From the NCBI RefSeq assembly GCF_900104965.1, contig NZ_LT629757.1:186001-250000 (forward strand): 64,000 nucleotides of DNA. Reading direction: 5' to 3'. The notes beneath the pieces were generated by a model that made no database searches, was not told where the DNA came from, and saw nothing but the letters and a program-made list of their open reading frames with translations. The position numbers and the translations under genes are program-made. The stretch comes from Nocardioides scoriae. GTDB taxonomy: Bacteria > Actinomycetota > Actinomycetes > Propionibacteriales > Nocardioidaceae. Below are positions 10,376 through 24,598 of this stretch, piece by piece (the first letter of the stretch is position 1; each line of letters begins with the position of its first letter).

Positions 10376-10441
10376 CCCCGGCGTCCGACCCGCCCCGTAG
10401 CCTTCTCGGCGACACGACAGCTCGCCGAACAAGTGGGGTCC

Positions 10442-12154
<1,713 letters not shown>

Positions 12155-12201
12155 CCGGACCGGGCACCGGGGGGCCACGCACCCCGCTCCCACCTGCGAG
12201 G

Positions 12202-12230
12202 ACCCCGCGGCGGCACGCCGCGGGGTTCTT
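12202..12230 (+). terminator. Rho-independent terminator after the alpha-glucosidase gene
   Basis: A perfect 11-bp stem (ACCCCGCGGCG / CGCCGCGGGGT) with a GCA loop is followed by TCTT. It lies 47 bases after the stop and just before the ABC operon promoter region, so the glucosidase and transporter genes are probably separate transcripts. Confidence 0.75.
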
Positions 12231-12268
12231 GTGTCCCGCGACCCGGCAGGTCTACCTTCGTTGCCCGA

Positions 12269-12284
12269 TGTGATCTGCATCACG
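12269..12284. promoter_or_regulatory. CRP/GlxR-like binding site upstream of sugar ABC operon
   Basis: TGTGA-TCTGCA-TCACG matches the CRP/GlxR consensus TGTGA-N6-TCACA at all but the last base. It lies 25 bases before the start of the binding-protein gene, between the terminator and the operon. In actinobacteria this class of cAMP-dependent regulator controls many carbohydrate genes. At this distance it could overlap the promoter and repress. Confidence 0.55.
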
Positions 12285-12309
12285 TCATCCCGGGACGAGG
12301 AGCCGCCTC

Positions 12310-13602
12310 ATGAGCAGACGCAGCGCACCTGGACCGCGACTCGGCCGCCGCCGCCGCCGGTTCGTCGCCGTGGCGGTGGCCGGGATGGTGGCCAGCGGGG
12401 CGCTGACCGCGTGCGGCGGGTCGGACGGCGGCGTGCCGACCATCAACCTCTACGGCAGCGCCTCCGACGCCGGCTTCGACAAGATCCTGGCCAGCTGCAA
12501 CGAGGCGGCCCAGGGGCGTTACCGCATCGTCGGCAACCTCATCCCCAGCGACGCCGACAGCCAGCGCGAGCAGTTCGTGCGCCGCCTCGCCGCGCAGGAC
12601 GACGGCATGGACGTCCTCGGCATGGACGTCACCTGGACCGCGGAGTTCGCCGAGGCCGGCTGGATCCGCGAGCTCACCGGCGAGAAGGCCGAGGCCGCGA
12701 CCGACGACGTCCTGCAGCCGCCGATCGACACCGCGACCTGGAAGGACAAGCTCTACGGCATCCCGCGCACCACCAACGTGCAGCTGCTGTGGTTCCGCAA
12801 GTCGCTGGTGCCCGACCCGCCGAAGACCTGGCAGGACGTCATCTCCCAGGCCGAGAAGCTCAAGACCGAGGACAAGCCCTACGTCGTCGGCATCACCGCC
12901 GCGCAGTACGAGGGCTACGTCGTCGGGTTCAACACCATCCTGTCCTCGCTCGGCGGCACCCTGGTCAACGAGGACAGCACCGAGGTCACCGTCGACGACA
13001 AGACCGTCGAGGCCCTGAAGATCATCAAGCAGCTCGCGACCAGCGGGGTGGCCTCGAAGTCGCTGTCCAACAGCCAGGAGCCCGAGCTGTTCGCCCAGAT
13101 GCAGAACGGCGAGGCGGCGTTCATCATGAACTGGCCCTACGTGCTGTCGGCGATGAAGGCCGCCAACCCCGAGGTGGCCCAGGACCTCGGCGTCGAGGAG
13201 CTGCCGGAGTTCGCCTCCGGGGAGGAGCCCAAGGCCACCCTCGGCGGCATGAACTACGCGATCAGCAAGTACTCCAAGCATCCCGACCTCGCCTACGACG
13301 CCGCCATGTGCCTGCGCAACCCCGACAACCTGCTGCAGGGCGCGCTCGACGCCGGCAACGTGCCGGTCATCAAGAGCGTCTTCGAGGAGCCGGAGTTCAA
13401 GAAGGCCTACCCGATGGCCCCCGAGATCCTCGCCGAGCTGGAGACGGCGGTGCCGCGCCCGGTGACGCCGCTCTACCAGAACATCTCGACCATCGTGTCG
13501 AGCACGCTCTCGCCCCCGAGCTCCATCGACCCGGAGAAGACGGCCGAGGAGCTCAAGAGCAAGATCCAGGACGCCATCGACGGCAAGGGGATCCTCCCGT
13601 GA
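12310..13602 (+). CDS. Sugar ABC transporter substrate-binding lipoprotein
   Basis: A protein of 430 residues. A twin-arginine-like basic start and hydrophobic helix end in a lipobox (ALTAC, Cys35), so the mature protein is lipid-anchored outside the membrane. The rest is a family 1 extracellular solute-binding protein: [29 protein letters not shown], and [16 protein letters not shown] are typical. It should capture an oligosaccharide, perhaps alpha-glucosides given the neighbouring GH13 gene. It heads a four-gene operon whose next gene starts in its stop codon (GTGA). The start has CGAGGAG upstream. Confidence 0.9.
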   Translation: MSRRSAPGPRLGRRRRRFVAVAVAGMVASGALTACGGSDGGVPTINLYGSASDAGFDKILASCNEAAQGRYRIVGNLIPSDADSQREQFVRRLAAQDDGMDVLGMDVTWTAEFAEAGWIRELTGEKAEAATDDVLQPPIDTATWKDKLYGIPRTTNVQLLWFRKSLVPDPPKTWQDVISQAEKLKTEDKPYVVGITAAQYEGYVVGFNTILSSLGGTLVNEDSTEVTVDDKTVEALKIIKQLATSGVASKSLSNSQEPELFAQMQNGEAAFIMNWPYVLSAMKAANPEVAQDLGVEELPEFASGEEPKATLGGMNYAISKYSKHPDLAYDAAMCLRNPDNLLQGALDAGNVPVIKSVFEEPEFKKAYPMAPEILAELETAVPRPVTPLYQNISTIVSSTLSPPSSIDPEKTAEELKSKIQDAIDGKGILP

Positions 13603-14531
13603 GCACGACGACCAGCCGACCCCAGGAGACCGACGACGAGGGCGTGGCGATCGCCAGGAAGCGCGCCAGCGAGGGCAAGCGGGCCGAGCGCCGCCTCGGC
13701 ATGATGCTCTGCGCACCCGCGGTGCTCGTGATGATCGCCGTCACGGCGTACCCGATCCTCTACGCGATCTACCTGTCGTTCTTCAAGGCCGACCTGCGGC
13801 TGCCGGGTCAGAACGAGTTCATCGGCCTCGACAACTACGTCACCGTCCTGACCAGCGGCATCTGGTGGAACGCCTTCGGCGTCACGATGTTCATCACGGT
13901 GATCAGCACCTTCTTCGAGCTGGTCCTCGGCATGGTCCTGGCGGTGGTGATGCACCGGACGCTGGTGGGTCGCGGCCTGGTCCGCACCTCGGCGCTGGTG
14001 CCGTACGCCATCGTCACCGTGGTGGCCGCCTTCTCCTGGCGCTTCGCCTGGACCCAGGGGCTGGGCTGGCTGGCCGGCGACTCCGCGCCGCTGACCGACA
14101 AGTGGACCGCGATCTGGATCATCATCCTGGCCGAGGTCTGGAAGACGGTGCCGTTCATGGCGCTGCTGCTCATGGCCGGCCTCGCGCTGGTGCCCGAGGA
14201 CCTCCTCAAGGCGGCCTCGATGGACGGCGCCACCGCCTGGCAGCGCTTCTGGAAGATCACGGTCCCGCTGATCAAGCCCTCGATCCTGGTGGCGCTGCTG
14301 TTCCGCACCCTCGACGCGTTCCGCATCTTCGACAACATCTACGTGCTGACGGGCGGGTCCAACGGGACGGCCTCGGTGTCCGGCGTCGCCTACAACAACC
14401 TGATCCGCGGGCTCAACCTCGGCATCGGGTCGGCGATGTCGGTGCTGATCTTCCTCACGATCGCGATCATCGCCTTCGTGTTCGTCAAGCTCTTCGGAGC
14501 GGCCGCCCCGGGGCAAGGAGAGAGCCGATGA
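13599..14531 (+). CDS. Sugar ABC transporter permease (MalF type)
   Basis: A protein of 310 residues with six predicted membrane helices after a charged N-terminal tail of about 30 residues. The EAA loop that contacts the ATPase reads [23 protein letters not shown], with the conserved Gly. It forms the pore with the next gene product. The GTG start at 13599 overlaps the stop of the binding-protein gene as GTGA. Confidence 0.92.
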   Translation: MSTTTSRPQETDDEGVAIARKRASEGKRAERRLGMMLCAPAVLVMIAVTAYPILYAIYLSFFKADLRLPGQNEFIGLDNYVTVLTSGIWWNAFGVTMFITVISTFFELVLGMVLAVVMHRTLVGRGLVRTSALVPYAIVTVVAAFSWRFAWTQGLGWLAGDSAPLTDKWTAIWIIILAEVWKTVPFMALLLMAGLALVPEDLLKAASMDGATAWQRFWKITVPLIKPSILVALLFRTLDAFRIFDNIYVLTGGSNGTASVSGVAYNNLIRGLNLGIGSAMSVLIFLTIAIIAFVFVKLFGAAAPGQGESR

Positions 14532-15367
14532 GCACCGCCACGATCAGCCCCGCGAAGAAGGCGGGCTGGGCCGTCGCCGACGTGCTGGTCCTGCTCTACG
14601 CCTTCATCCCCGTCGTCTGGATCATCTCGCTCTCCCTCAAGGGCGACGACACCCTCAACGACGGCAACCTGCTGCCGCGCAACCCGGTCGGCACGGCGTA
14701 CTCCCAGATCTTCAGCAACCAGGACTTCATCCGCGCGCTGGTCAACTCGATCGGCATCTGCCTGATCGCGACCTTCATCGCGCTGGTGCTCGGCACCATG
14801 GCGGCGTACGCCATCGCCCGGCTGGACTTCCCCGGCAAGCGGACCATCGTGGCGATGTCGCTGCTGGTCTCGATGTTCCCGCAGATCGCGCTGGTGACGC
14901 CGCTGTTCAAGATCTGGACGACGCTGGGCCTGTTCGACACCTGGCCGGGGCTGATTCTGCCCTACATCACCTTCGCGCTGCCGCTGGGCATCTACACCCT
15001 CTCGGCGTTCTTCCGCGAGATCCCGTGGGAGCTGGAGAAGGCCGCCAAGATGGACGGCGCCACGCCGTACCAGGCCTTCCGCAAGGTGATCGCGCCGCTG
15101 GCCATGCCGGGCGTGTTCACCACCGCGATCCTGGTCTTCATCGCCTGCTGGAACGACTTCCTGTTCGCCATCTCGCTGACCTCGACCAACAACGCCCGCA
15201 CCGTGCCGGCGGCGATGAGCTACTTCACCGGCGCCACCACCTTCGAGAAGCCGACGGCCGCCATCGCCGCGGCGGCGGTCATCATCACGATCCCGATCGT
15301 GATCTTCGTGCTGTTCTTCCAGCGGCGCATCGTCGCCGGTCTCACGTCCGGAGCGGTCAAGGGCTGA
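14528..15367 (+). CDS. Sugar ABC transporter permease (MalG type)
   Basis: A protein of 279 residues with six membrane helices and an EAA loop ([20 protein letters not shown]). It pairs with the MalF-type permease to form the channel for imported sugar. The ATG at 14528 overlaps the previous stop as ATGA and has AAGGAGAGAG upstream. Confidence 0.92.
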   Translation: MSTATISPAKKAGWAVADVLVLLYAFIPVVWIISLSLKGDDTLNDGNLLPRNPVGTAYSQIFSNQDFIRALVNSIGICLIATFIALVLGTMAAYAIARLDFPGKRTIVAMSLLVSMFPQIALVTPLFKIWTTLGLFDTWPGLILPYITFALPLGIYTLSAFFREIPWELEKAAKMDGATPYQAFRKVIAPLAMPGVFTTAILVFIACWNDFLFAISLTSTNNARTVPAAMSYFTGATTFEKPTAAIAAAAVIITIPIVIFVLFFQRRIVAGLTSGAVKG

Positions 15368-15397
15368 GGCCCGCGACCACCAACAAAGGAGCATCTC

Positions 15398-16588
<1,191 letters not shown>

Positions 16589-16618
16589 GACCGGGCCCGG
16601 GAGGAGGGGTCGTCCGGG

Positions 16619-17506
16619 TCAGGCCCGGACGGCCCCGCCGGGCGTCGTGCGTCGGCGCGCCCGCTGCTGCTGCTCGCGGATCATGTCCATCACGTCGTTG
16701 TTCCAGGCGTGCTCGCGGATCAACCGGTAGCGCTCGCCCGCGACCCGGATGTAGGCGTCGGCACCCGTCTCGAGGGGGCCGCGGACGCCCGCGGAGTCGA
16801 TCATCTCCAGCACGGGGGAATACTCCTCGTCGAACCAGCGCCGGGCCATCTCCTCCTTGTCGAAGTAGGCGCCCTCGGCGTGCATCAGCCGCGCGGCCCA
16901 GGCCTCGACCATCTCGGCGAGCCGGTGGTAGTCGTGGGGGTCCGAGCAGGTGATCTCGGCGCGGCGACGACCCGTGAGCGGCACCCGCTTGAGGAACCGC
17001 AAGCCCCAGTTCTTGCCGTCGAGGTCGCGGCGCCCGCCGATGCCCTCGGTGTCCACCACGGTGTCGATCTCGGTGACCAGCGCCTCGATCTCGGTGGCGC
17101 CGAGCGACCGGGCGACCGAGACGCGGTGGTGGCCGTCGCGCACGAAGTAGAGGTTGCCGAGCTTGTAGACGTCGATCGGCGGGAACGAGTGGCCCTCGCG
17201 GGTCTTGCGCGAGATCTGCTCCCAGCGCTGGCGGCTGCGGTCGGAGGTCGGGCGGAAGCGGCGGTCGAAGTCGCGGACCTTGTCGACCGAGCCGACGATC
17301 TGCTCCAGTGGGATCAGCTGGACGCCGAGGGAGCGCTCGCCGCGACGGCCGAGGGCCGCGACCACCTCGGAGAACGACAGGCTCTCCTTGGCGGCGTCCG
17401 CGTCGGCGCGCAGCCAGCCCGCGAGCTTCGACAGCGACTGGTGCCGACGGGCACGCAGGAAGTCGTTCTCGGCATCGAGGCGGGGGGAGCCGGTGTCTCT
17501 CACCAT
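16619..17506 (-). CDS. ParB-like nuclease/N-terminal domain protein
   Basis: A protein of 295 residues with a ParB/Srx-fold core near residues 65-145: LGVQLIPLEQIVGSV, then PPIDVYKLGNLYFVRDGHHRVSVARSLG, where the DGHHR motif is the ParB-type nucleotide-binding signature. There is no ParB DNA-binding helix-turn-helix after it, and no parA nearby, so it is not the chromosome partition protein. Its activity (NTP hydrolysis, kinase-like or other) is unknown. It is convergent with the sugar ATPase gene and 22 bp downstream of no coupled gene. Confidence 0.75.
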   Translation of the reverse strand: MVRDTGSPRLDAENDFLRARRHQSLSKLAGWLRADADAAKESLSFSEVVAALGRRGERSLGVQLIPLEQIVGSVDKVRDFDRRFRPTSDRSRQRWEQISRKTREGHSFPPIDVYKLGNLYFVRDGHHRVSVARSLGATEIEALVTEIDTVVDTEGIGGRRDLDGKNWGLRFLKRVPLTGRRRAEITCSDPHDYHRLAEMVEAWAARLMHAEGAYFDKEEMARRWFDEEYSPVLEMIDSAGVRGPLETGADAYIRVAGERYRLIREHAWNNDVMDMIREQQQRARRRTTPGGAVRA

Positions 17507-17525
17507 GGCTCCATTGTCCTCCGCC

Positions 17526-18197
17526 TCAGGCCGGCTTCGAGACGATCGCAGCGGTTCGGGGGGTGATGTCCAGCACGCGCCAGGGGATCACGTTGCGGAT
17601 CACCGTGTCGCCGATCACGCGGTCGGGCTTGGCCATCCCGAAGGGGTGGATGTGGCCGTGCAGGTGCCAGGTCGGCTCGAGCTTGGCGATGAGGGGGTGC
17701 AGCGCCTCGATCCCGACGTGGGGGCGGTCCTCCTCGTCGCCGACCCCGAACGGCGGGGCGTGGGTGAGCAGCACGTCGACCGGACCGCCGCGCCGCGCCT
17801 TGCGGGCCAGCCGCGCCGCGCGGGTGGCGAACTGGCGCTGGGTGTACTGGTGGGGGCCGGGCCGGTAGCGCACGCACCCGCCGAGTCCGGCGATCCGCAG
17901 CCCGGCCACCTCCACGACCTGCTGGTCGCCGTGGATGACGCCGAGCGGACGCGGACCGTCGGAGAACATCCCGCCCTCGGTCCACAGGCCGCTGCGGCTC
18001 TCGCGGGCCGAGCGGACCTCGGGGTCGTGGTTGCCCGGCACGAAGACCATCGGGCAGTTGACGGTGGAGACCACCCACTCGAGGTAGTCCCAGGGCAGGT
18101 CGCCGGCGGACAGCACGAGGTCGGGCGCGATCTCCCGCAGGGTGCGTTCCTGCAGGTTGGACGCGATCTCGTCGGCGATCACCAGGGTGTGGACCAT
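17526..18197 (-). CDS. Calcineurin-like metallophosphoesterase
   Basis: A protein of 223 residues. Metal-binding motifs are GDLPWDYLE, PGNHDPEV, LTHAPPFG and HLHGHIHPFG. The first motif, normally D-x-H, reads ADEIA, so the first metal site is altered; I recall this variant from a family of actinobacterial phosphoesterases, so it need not mean loss of activity. The substrate is unknown. The ATG at 18197 lies 63 bases from the divergent enoyl-CoA hydratase start; the ParB-like gene follows on the same strand 19 bp after its stop. Confidence 0.85.
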   Translation of the reverse strand: MVHTLVIADEIASNLQERTLREIAPDLVLSAGDLPWDYLEWVVSTVNCPMVFVPGNHDPEVRSARESRSGLWTEGGMFSDGPRPLGVIHGDQQVVEVAGLRIAGLGGCVRYRPGPHQYTQRQFATRAARLARKARRGGPVDVLLTHAPPFGVGDEEDRPHVGIEALHPLIAKLEPTWHLHGHIHPFGMAKPDRVIGDTVIRNVIPWRVLDITPRTAAIVSKPA

Positions 18198-18260
18198 CCC
18201 CTCGACTTTACCGGCGTGGCGTGGATCACGCACCTCGTCGCGCTTTGGGACGCTGGCGCG

Positions 18261-19043
18261 ATGACCCCCACGAGCACCGGCGTCGACGTACGGCTGGAGG
18301 GCGCGGCGCTGTGGCTGACGCTGCAGCGGCCCGAGCAGTACAACGCGCTCACCGGCGAGATGGTGGCGGCGCTGACCGCCGAGCTGCGGGGCGCCCAGGC
18401 CCGCGAGGAGGTGCGGGTCGTGGTGCTCACCGGCGCCGGCCGGGCCTTCTGCGCCGGGGCCGACCTGGGCGGGCAGGACGCCCATGACAACTACGACGGC
18501 GGCTCCGTCGACGGCGCCAACGCCCTGGTCCGGGCGGTGCTCGAGCTCGACACCCCGGTGGTGTGCGGGCTCAACGGCGTCGCGGCCGGTGTCGGCGTCC
18601 CCCTCGCGCTGGCCTGCGACCTGGTCGTCGCCACCGCGTCGGCCTCGCTCACCCTGGCCTTCACCGGCATCGGCCTGATGCCCGACGGCGGGGCCTCCGC
18701 CCTGGTCGTCGCCGCCGTCGGCCGGGCGCGGGCGATGCGGCTCGCGCTGCTCTCGGAGCGCGTGGGTGCGGAGGAGGCTCACGCCGCCGGGCTGGTCTCC
18801 CACGTCGCAGCCGACGCCGACCACGCGGGCGTGCTCGCCGAACTCGTGGCCCGCCTCGCCGCCGGTCCGCCGCTGGCGCAGGCCGCCACCAAGCGCGCCG
18901 TCAACGCCGCCGCCCTCGACGGCCTCGAGGCCGCCTTCGCCCGGGAGCGTGCGGGCCAGGCGGTGCTGCTGCGCACGGCCGACGCCGCCGAGGGCATGCG
19001 GGCCTTCGCCGAGCGCCGGCCCCCGGTGTTCCGCGGGGAGTAG
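18261..19043 (+). CDS. Enoyl-CoA hydratase/isomerase family protein
   Basis: A protein of 260 residues with the crotonase fold. The oxyanion-hole segments are CAGADLGG and GVAAGVGVPLALACDL; the later active-site loop reads AFTGIGLMPDGGAS, with Asp where many hydratases have Glu, as in numerous isomerase-like relatives. It would act on a CoA thioester, most likely in fatty-acid or aromatic degradation (PaaG-like), but the substrate cannot be assigned. It is monocistronic as far as visible: the region after it is a repeat array. Confidence 0.85.
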   Translation: MTPTSTGVDVRLEGAALWLTLQRPEQYNALTGEMVAALTAELRGAQAREEVRVVVLTGAGRAFCAGADLGGQDAHDNYDGGSVDGANALVRAVLELDTPVVCGLNGVAAGVGVPLALACDLVVATASASLTLAFTGIGLMPDGGASALVVAAVGRARAMRLALLSERVGAEEAHAAGLVSHVAADADHAGVLAELVARLAAGPPLAQAATKRAVNAAALDGLEAAFARERAGQAVLLRTADAAEGMRAFAERRPPVFRGE

Positions 19044-19062
19044 CCCGCCGAGGCTCGTCCGG

Positions 19063-19334
19063 GGCCCTTCGACGCTCGTTCCCTGAGGAGGTCGCTCCAG
19101 CGACCGTCTCGAAGGGTCGTGGCGGGATCGGGCCCTTCGAGACAGGACTTCGTCCTTCCTCAGGGACCGGTGGTCGGGGTCGGATCGGGCCCTTCGAGAC
19201 AGGACTTCGTCCTTCCTCAGGGACCGGTGGTCGGGGTCGGATCGGGCCCTTCGAGACAGGACTTCGTCCTTCCTCAGGGACCGACACGTGGTCGTTCCCC
19301 GAGGAGGTCGCCCTGGCGACCGTCTCGAGGGGTC
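19063..19334. repeat. Palindromic repeat array with a 57-bp tandem repeat
   Basis: The region has five related palindromic units. Unit 1 (19063-19118) is bounded by CCCTTCGA/TCGAAGGG and has a central GGTCGCTCCAGCGACC hairpin. Three units in the other orientation repeat with an exact 57-bp period from 19125, 19182 and 19239 (the last cut at 19283), each with a small GGACTTCGTCC hairpin. Unit 5 (about 19292-19334) resembles unit 1 and runs into the pncA stop codon. It fills the gap between convergent genes, where such REP-like elements usually collect and may end transcription from both sides. Confidence 0.85.
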
Positions 19335-19887
19335 AGGCGAGCTGGACGCCGGCCTCGCGCATCTCGGCGAGCGCGGCCTCGGTGGAGGCGGGGGCGACGC
19401 CGGCGCACAGGTCGCCGAGCAGGCGCGTGGAGAAGCCCGCGCGGACGGCGTCGAGGGCGGTGGCGCGGACGCAGTGGTCGGTGGCGATGCCGCACACGTC
19501 GACGTGGTCCACGCCGCGCTCGCGGAGCCAGTCGGCCAGGGCGGAGCCGTCGGAGGCGGTGCCCTCGAACCCGGAGTACGCCGCCTGGTGCTCGCCCTTG
19601 AGGAAGATCGCGTCGAAGGGCCGGTTGACCAGGTCGGGGTGGAACTCCTCGCCCGTCGTGCCGACCTCGCAGTGCCGGGGCCAGGTGTCGACGTAGTCGG
19701 GGTCGCTCGACCAGTGGGCGCCCGGGTCGACGTGGTGGTCGCGGGTGGCCACGACCGCGTCGTACGACGTCGCCCCGCCGAGCAGCTCGGAGATCTTGGC
19801 CGCGACGGCGGCGCCACCGGTGACCGGCAGCGAGCCCCCCTCGCAGAAGTCGTTCTGGACGTCGACGACGATCAGCGCCTGGCTCAT
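19333..19887 (-). CDS. pncA: Nicotinamidase
   Basis: A protein of 184 residues of the isochorismatase fold that converts nicotinamide to nicotinate for NAD salvage. The catalytic triad is visible: Asp in VDVQNDFCEGG, Lys in IFLKGE and Cys in IATDHCVRATALDA. The metal-binding Asp/His set is present in TRDHHVDPGAHWSS. It begins 11 bases after pncB ends, so both enzymes of the salvage route are in one operon. Its last codons are contributed by a repeat unit, so the C-terminus may differ from relatives. Confidence 0.93.
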   Translation of the reverse strand: MSQALIVVDVQNDFCEGGSLPVTGGAAVAAKISELLGGATSYDAVVATRDHHVDPGAHWSSDPDYVDTWPRHCEVGTTGEEFHPDLVNRPFDAIFLKGEHQAAYSGFEGTASDGSALADWLRERGVDHVDVCGIATDHCVRATALDAVRAGFSTRLLGDLCAGVAPASTEAALAEMREAGVQLA

Positions 19888-19898
19888 GGGGCCCGAGG

Positions 19899-21185
19899 CT
19901 ATCGCTCGTGGACGGTCTCGATCACGGGGTCGCCCTTGGAGAGCTGGCGGGCGACCAGCGGCAGCTCGCCGCGCGAGCGCAGGTGGCGCTGCCGGGCGGC
20001 CTTGAGCGGCTCGCGCCCGACGACCTCGCCGTCCTTGACCAGCGGGGTGAGCAGCACCCGGTCGTCGCCGTCGTTGACGGCGGGCTGGCCGATGCCGACC
20101 ACCTCGGCCTCGGCGACGCCCCGCGGGGAGAGCCGTCGCAGGGCGTACTTGCGGCCGCCGATGGAGATCTTGTCGGTGCTCTTCTTCGCGACGCCGACGA
20201 GCCGGCCGTGGTCGTCCTCGCGGGCGACCAGCTTGTAGACGAAGCCGCAGGTGGGGTGGCCGCTGCCGACCACGAGCTCGGTGCCGACGCCGTAGCCGTC
20301 GACCGGCGCCGACGAGAGCCCGGCGATGGCGAACTCGTCGAGGTCGGAGGTGACGATGATGCGGGTGTCGTGGGCGCCGAGGTCGTCGAGCTGGGCGCGG
20401 ACCCGGTGGGCCAGCACGCCGAGGTCGCCCGAGTCGATGCGCACCGCCCCGAGCTCGGCGCCGGCGACCTCGACCCCGAGCCGGACCGCCTCCTCGATGT
20501 CGTAGGTGTCGACGAGCAGCGTCGTGGAGCGCCCCAGCGAGTCGACCTGCGCGCGGAACGCGTCGGCCTCGCTGTCGTGCAGCAGCGTGAAGGAGTGGGC
20601 GCTGGTGCCGGTGGTGGGCACGTCGTAGCGCAGCCGCGCCATCAGGTTGGAGCTCGCCGTGAACCCCGCGACGTACGCCGCCCGCGCGCTCGCCACCGCC
20701 GCCCACTCGTGGGTGCGCCGCGAGCCCATCTCGATGCAGGGCCGGTCGCCGGCCGCCCAGGTCATCCGCGAGGCGGCCGAGGCGATGGCCGAGTCGTGGT
20801 TGTAGATCGAGAGCAGCACCGTCTCGAGCACGACCGCCTCGGCGAAGGTCGACTCGACGACCATGAGGGGGGAGTAGGGGAAGTAGACCTCGCCCTCGGC
20901 GTACCCCCAGATGTTGCCGTGGAAGCGGTAGTCGGCCAGCCACGCCAGGGTGCGGTCGTCGACGATGCGCTCCTCGGAGAGCATCTGCAGCTCGGCCTCG
21001 CCGAAGCGGAAGTCCTCGATGGCGTCCAGCGCCCGCCCGACGCCCGCGACCACGCCGTAGCGGCGTCCGGCCGGCAGCCGCCGGGGGAAGAGCTCGAAGA
21101 ACGAGCGGCGGTCGGCCGCCCCGGAGGCAAGCGCGGCCTGCAGCATCGTGAGCTCGTAGTGGTCGGTGAGCAGCGCGGTGGTCAC
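19899..21185 (-). CDS. pncB: Nicotinate phosphoribosyltransferase
   Basis: A protein of 428 residues that joins nicotinate to PRPP, the step after nicotinamidase. Typical segments are LLTDHYELTMLQAAL at the start, FFELFPRRLP, a central GTSAHSFTLLHD with the active-site His, and the phosphate-binding IDSGDLGVLAHRVR and VTSDLDEFAI. The GTG start at 21185 is divergent from clpS by 46 bp, the same arrangement as Rv1330c/Rv1331 in M. tuberculosis. Confidence 0.94.
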   Translation of the reverse strand: MTTALLTDHYELTMLQAALASGAADRRSFFELFPRRLPAGRRYGVVAGVGRALDAIEDFRFGEAELQMLSEERIVDDRTLAWLADYRFHGNIWGYAEGEVYFPYSPLMVVESTFAEAVVLETVLLSIYNHDSAIASAASRMTWAAGDRPCIEMGSRRTHEWAAVASARAAYVAGFTASSNLMARLRYDVPTTGTSAHSFTLLHDSEADAFRAQVDSLGRSTTLLVDTYDIEEAVRLGVEVAGAELGAVRIDSGDLGVLAHRVRAQLDDLGAHDTRIIVTSDLDEFAIAGLSSAPVDGYGVGTELVVGSGHPTCGFVYKLVAREDDHGRLVGVAKKSTDKISIGGRKYALRRLSPRGVAEAEVVGIGQPAVNDGDDRVLLTPLVKDGEVVGREPLKAARQRHLRSRGELPLVARQLSKGDPVIETVHER

Positions 21186-21231
21186 CGGGTCACCCTAGGG
21201 CGGGGCCGACGGGCCCGTGCACAATGAGGTC

Positions 21232-21528
21232 GTGCCCACCTCTCCCGTCGAGCTCGACGAACCCGTCGTCGACGAGGTCACCGGGCTGCAGACGCCGTGG
21301 GTGACGATCGTGTGGAACGACCCGGTCAACCTGATGTCTTACGTCACCTTCGTGTTCCAGCGGCACTTCGGCTACTCGAGGAAGAAGGCCGAGAAGCTGA
21401 TGATGGAAGTGCACGAGGACGGCCGCTCCGTGGTGTCCACCGGCACCCGCGAGGAGATGGAGCGCGACGTGCAGGCGATGCACGAGTTCGGCCTGTGGGC
21501 CACGATGCAGCGCTCGGACGCCCCGTGA
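21232..21528 (+). CDS. clpS: ATP-dependent Clp protease adaptor ClpS
   Basis: A protein of 98 residues that delivers N-degron substrates to ClpC/ClpP. The binding-pocket residues are visible in [11 protein letters not shown] and [10 protein letters not shown] take the GTG at 21232; a GTG at 21217 is in frame but has no ribosome site. It heads the conserved block that runs to murI; the next gene starts in its stop codon. Confidence 0.93.
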   Translation: MPTSPVELDEPVVDEVTGLQTPWVTIVWNDPVNLMSYVTFVFQRHFGYSRKKAEKLMMEVHEDGRSVVSTGTREEMERDVQAMHEFGLWATMQRSDAP

Positions 21529-22100
21529 GCGGCTTCAAGCGGGTGCGCCGCAGCGGCCTCGCCGTGGCCACCTTCACCGCCTTCGAGGCCGACCTGCTGC
21601 GCTCGCTGGCCGGTCAGCTGATCGAGCTGCTGCGCAACGAGGAGGCGACCCAGCCCACCGGCGACCCCCTCGAGCAGCTGCTCGACTTCTCCGGGCCCAC
21701 CACCGAGCCCGAGGACCCCGTGCTGGCGCGGCTGTTCCCCACGGCGTACCTCGAGGACGAGGAGGCGGCCTCGGACTTCCGGCGCTTCACCGAGGCCACG
21801 CTGCGCGACGGCAAGGCCTCGGCCGCCGCGGCCGTCATCGACGCCCTCGAGGAGGCCGGCCTCGGCACCGAGCCCGAGGACGGCGTGTTCATCGACGTCG
21901 AGCTCGACGACGCGGCCGCCATGACGTGGATGCGCTCGTTCACCGACATGCGCCTCGCGATCGCCACCCGGCTCGGCATCGAGGACGGTGACGAGGAGCA
22001 CTGGCACGACCTGCCCGAGGAGGACCCGCGGTCCCAGGTGCACGCGATCTACGAGTGGCTGGGGTTCCTCCAGGAGACCCTGGTCCGGTCCGCAGCCTGA
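21525..22100 (+). CDS. DUF2017 family protein
   Basis: A protein of 191 residues of the actinobacterial DUF2017 family, always found beside clpS. It is soluble and helical: residues 15-40 ([20 protein letters not shown]) and an acidic middle are followed by [22 protein letters not shown] near the end, the best-conserved part. The function is unknown, but strict linkage with clpS suggests a role in regulated proteolysis. GTG start at 21525 in a GTGA overlap with clpS. Confidence 0.85.
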   Translation: MSGFKRVRRSGLAVATFTAFEADLLRSLAGQLIELLRNEEATQPTGDPLEQLLDFSGPTTEPEDPVLARLFPTAYLEDEEAASDFRRFTEATLRDGKASAAAAVIDALEEAGLGTEPEDGVFIDVELDDAAAMTWMRSFTDMRLAIATRLGIEDGDEEHWHDLPEEDPRSQVHAIYEWLGFLQETLVRSAA

Positions 22101-22119
22101 TCTCGCCTACCCTTTCCCC

Positions 22120-22544
22120 GTGCTGACCCTCACCACGGCCGTGCGCGACCAGCTGGTCGCGCACGCGAAGCGTGACCACCCCGACGAGGCCTGCGGCATC
22201 GTCGCCGGCCCCGAGGGCAGCGACCGCGCCGAGCGCGTGGTCGAGATGGTCAACGCGGCGAGCTCCCCGACGTTCTACGAGTTCGACTCCCAGGAGCTGC
22301 TCGCGCTCTACAAGGACCTGTGGGACCGCGACGAGGAGCCGGTCGTGGTCTACCACTCGCACACCGCCACCGAGGCCTACCCCAGCCGCACCGACATCGG
22401 GCTCGCGAGCGAGCCCGGTGCGCACTACGTGCTCGTCAGCACACGCGAGCACGGGAATAGCGACGGGCCTGTGGAGTTCAGGTCATACCGCATCATCGAC
22501 GGCGAGGTGGCCGAGGAAGAGGTCACCTTCGTGAAGGAGTACTC

Positions 22545-22548
<4 letters not shown>
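22120..22548 (+). CDS. mec: JAMM metalloprotease Mec (CysO-cysteine peptidase)
   Basis: A protein of 142 residues of the Mov34/MPN/PAD-1 family. The zinc site is the JAMM motif HSHTATEAYPSRTD, with an upstream Glu in DHPDEACGIV. In M. tuberculosis Mec (Rv1334) releases cysteine from the C-terminus of the sulfur carrier CysO. The next two genes encode CysO and CysM, so the same pathway is expected. GTG start at 22120; the stop overlaps cysO as ATGA. Confidence 0.93.
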
Positions 22549-24154
<1,606 letters not shown>

Positions 24155-24162
<8 letters not shown>

Positions 24163-24571
24163 GCCGACCCGCCGCTCCGGCGCGCTGACCCGCGGCTTCG
24201 GCCGGGTGCTGGTGTTCGTCTACGGCGTGTTCGCCTTCGCCGCCACCGGCCGGTCGGTGCTGCAGCTGTCGACGGAGTTCTCCCAGGCCCCGGTGCCCTA
24301 CCTGCTCAGCGCGCTGGCGGCGCTCGTCTACTGCGTGGCGACCTTCGCGCTCGCCACCGGCCGGCGCCGCCTGGGCCTGGCGACCGTCGGCATCGAGCTC
24401 GTCGGCGTGCTCGCCGTGGGGCTGACCAGCCTCGTGCTGCCCCAGGACTACCCGGACCAGACGGTGTGGTCGGACTTCGGTGCGGGCTACGGCTTCGTGC
24501 CGCTCGTGCTGCCGGTCGCCGGCCTGTGGTGGCTGACACGTCGTGACCTGGCTCGCCAAACGCCCCGCTGA
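24155..24571 (+). CDS. Small membrane protein, four helices
   Basis: A protein of 138 residues with four predicted helices after a basic start (PTRRSGALTRGFGRVL) and a final RRDLARQ tail inside the cell. It resembles actinobacterial integral membrane proteins seen between cysM and murI, but I can name no function. GTG start at 24155 overlaps the previous gene by 8 bases; murI follows after 27 bases. Confidence 0.8.
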
Positions 24572-24598
24572 GCCACGTGGCCGGTTAGCCTCGCCCCT

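Noticed and set aside
19125-19283. CRISPR array
   Set aside because: The 57-bp units are contiguous and identical with no variable spacers, and no cas genes are near.
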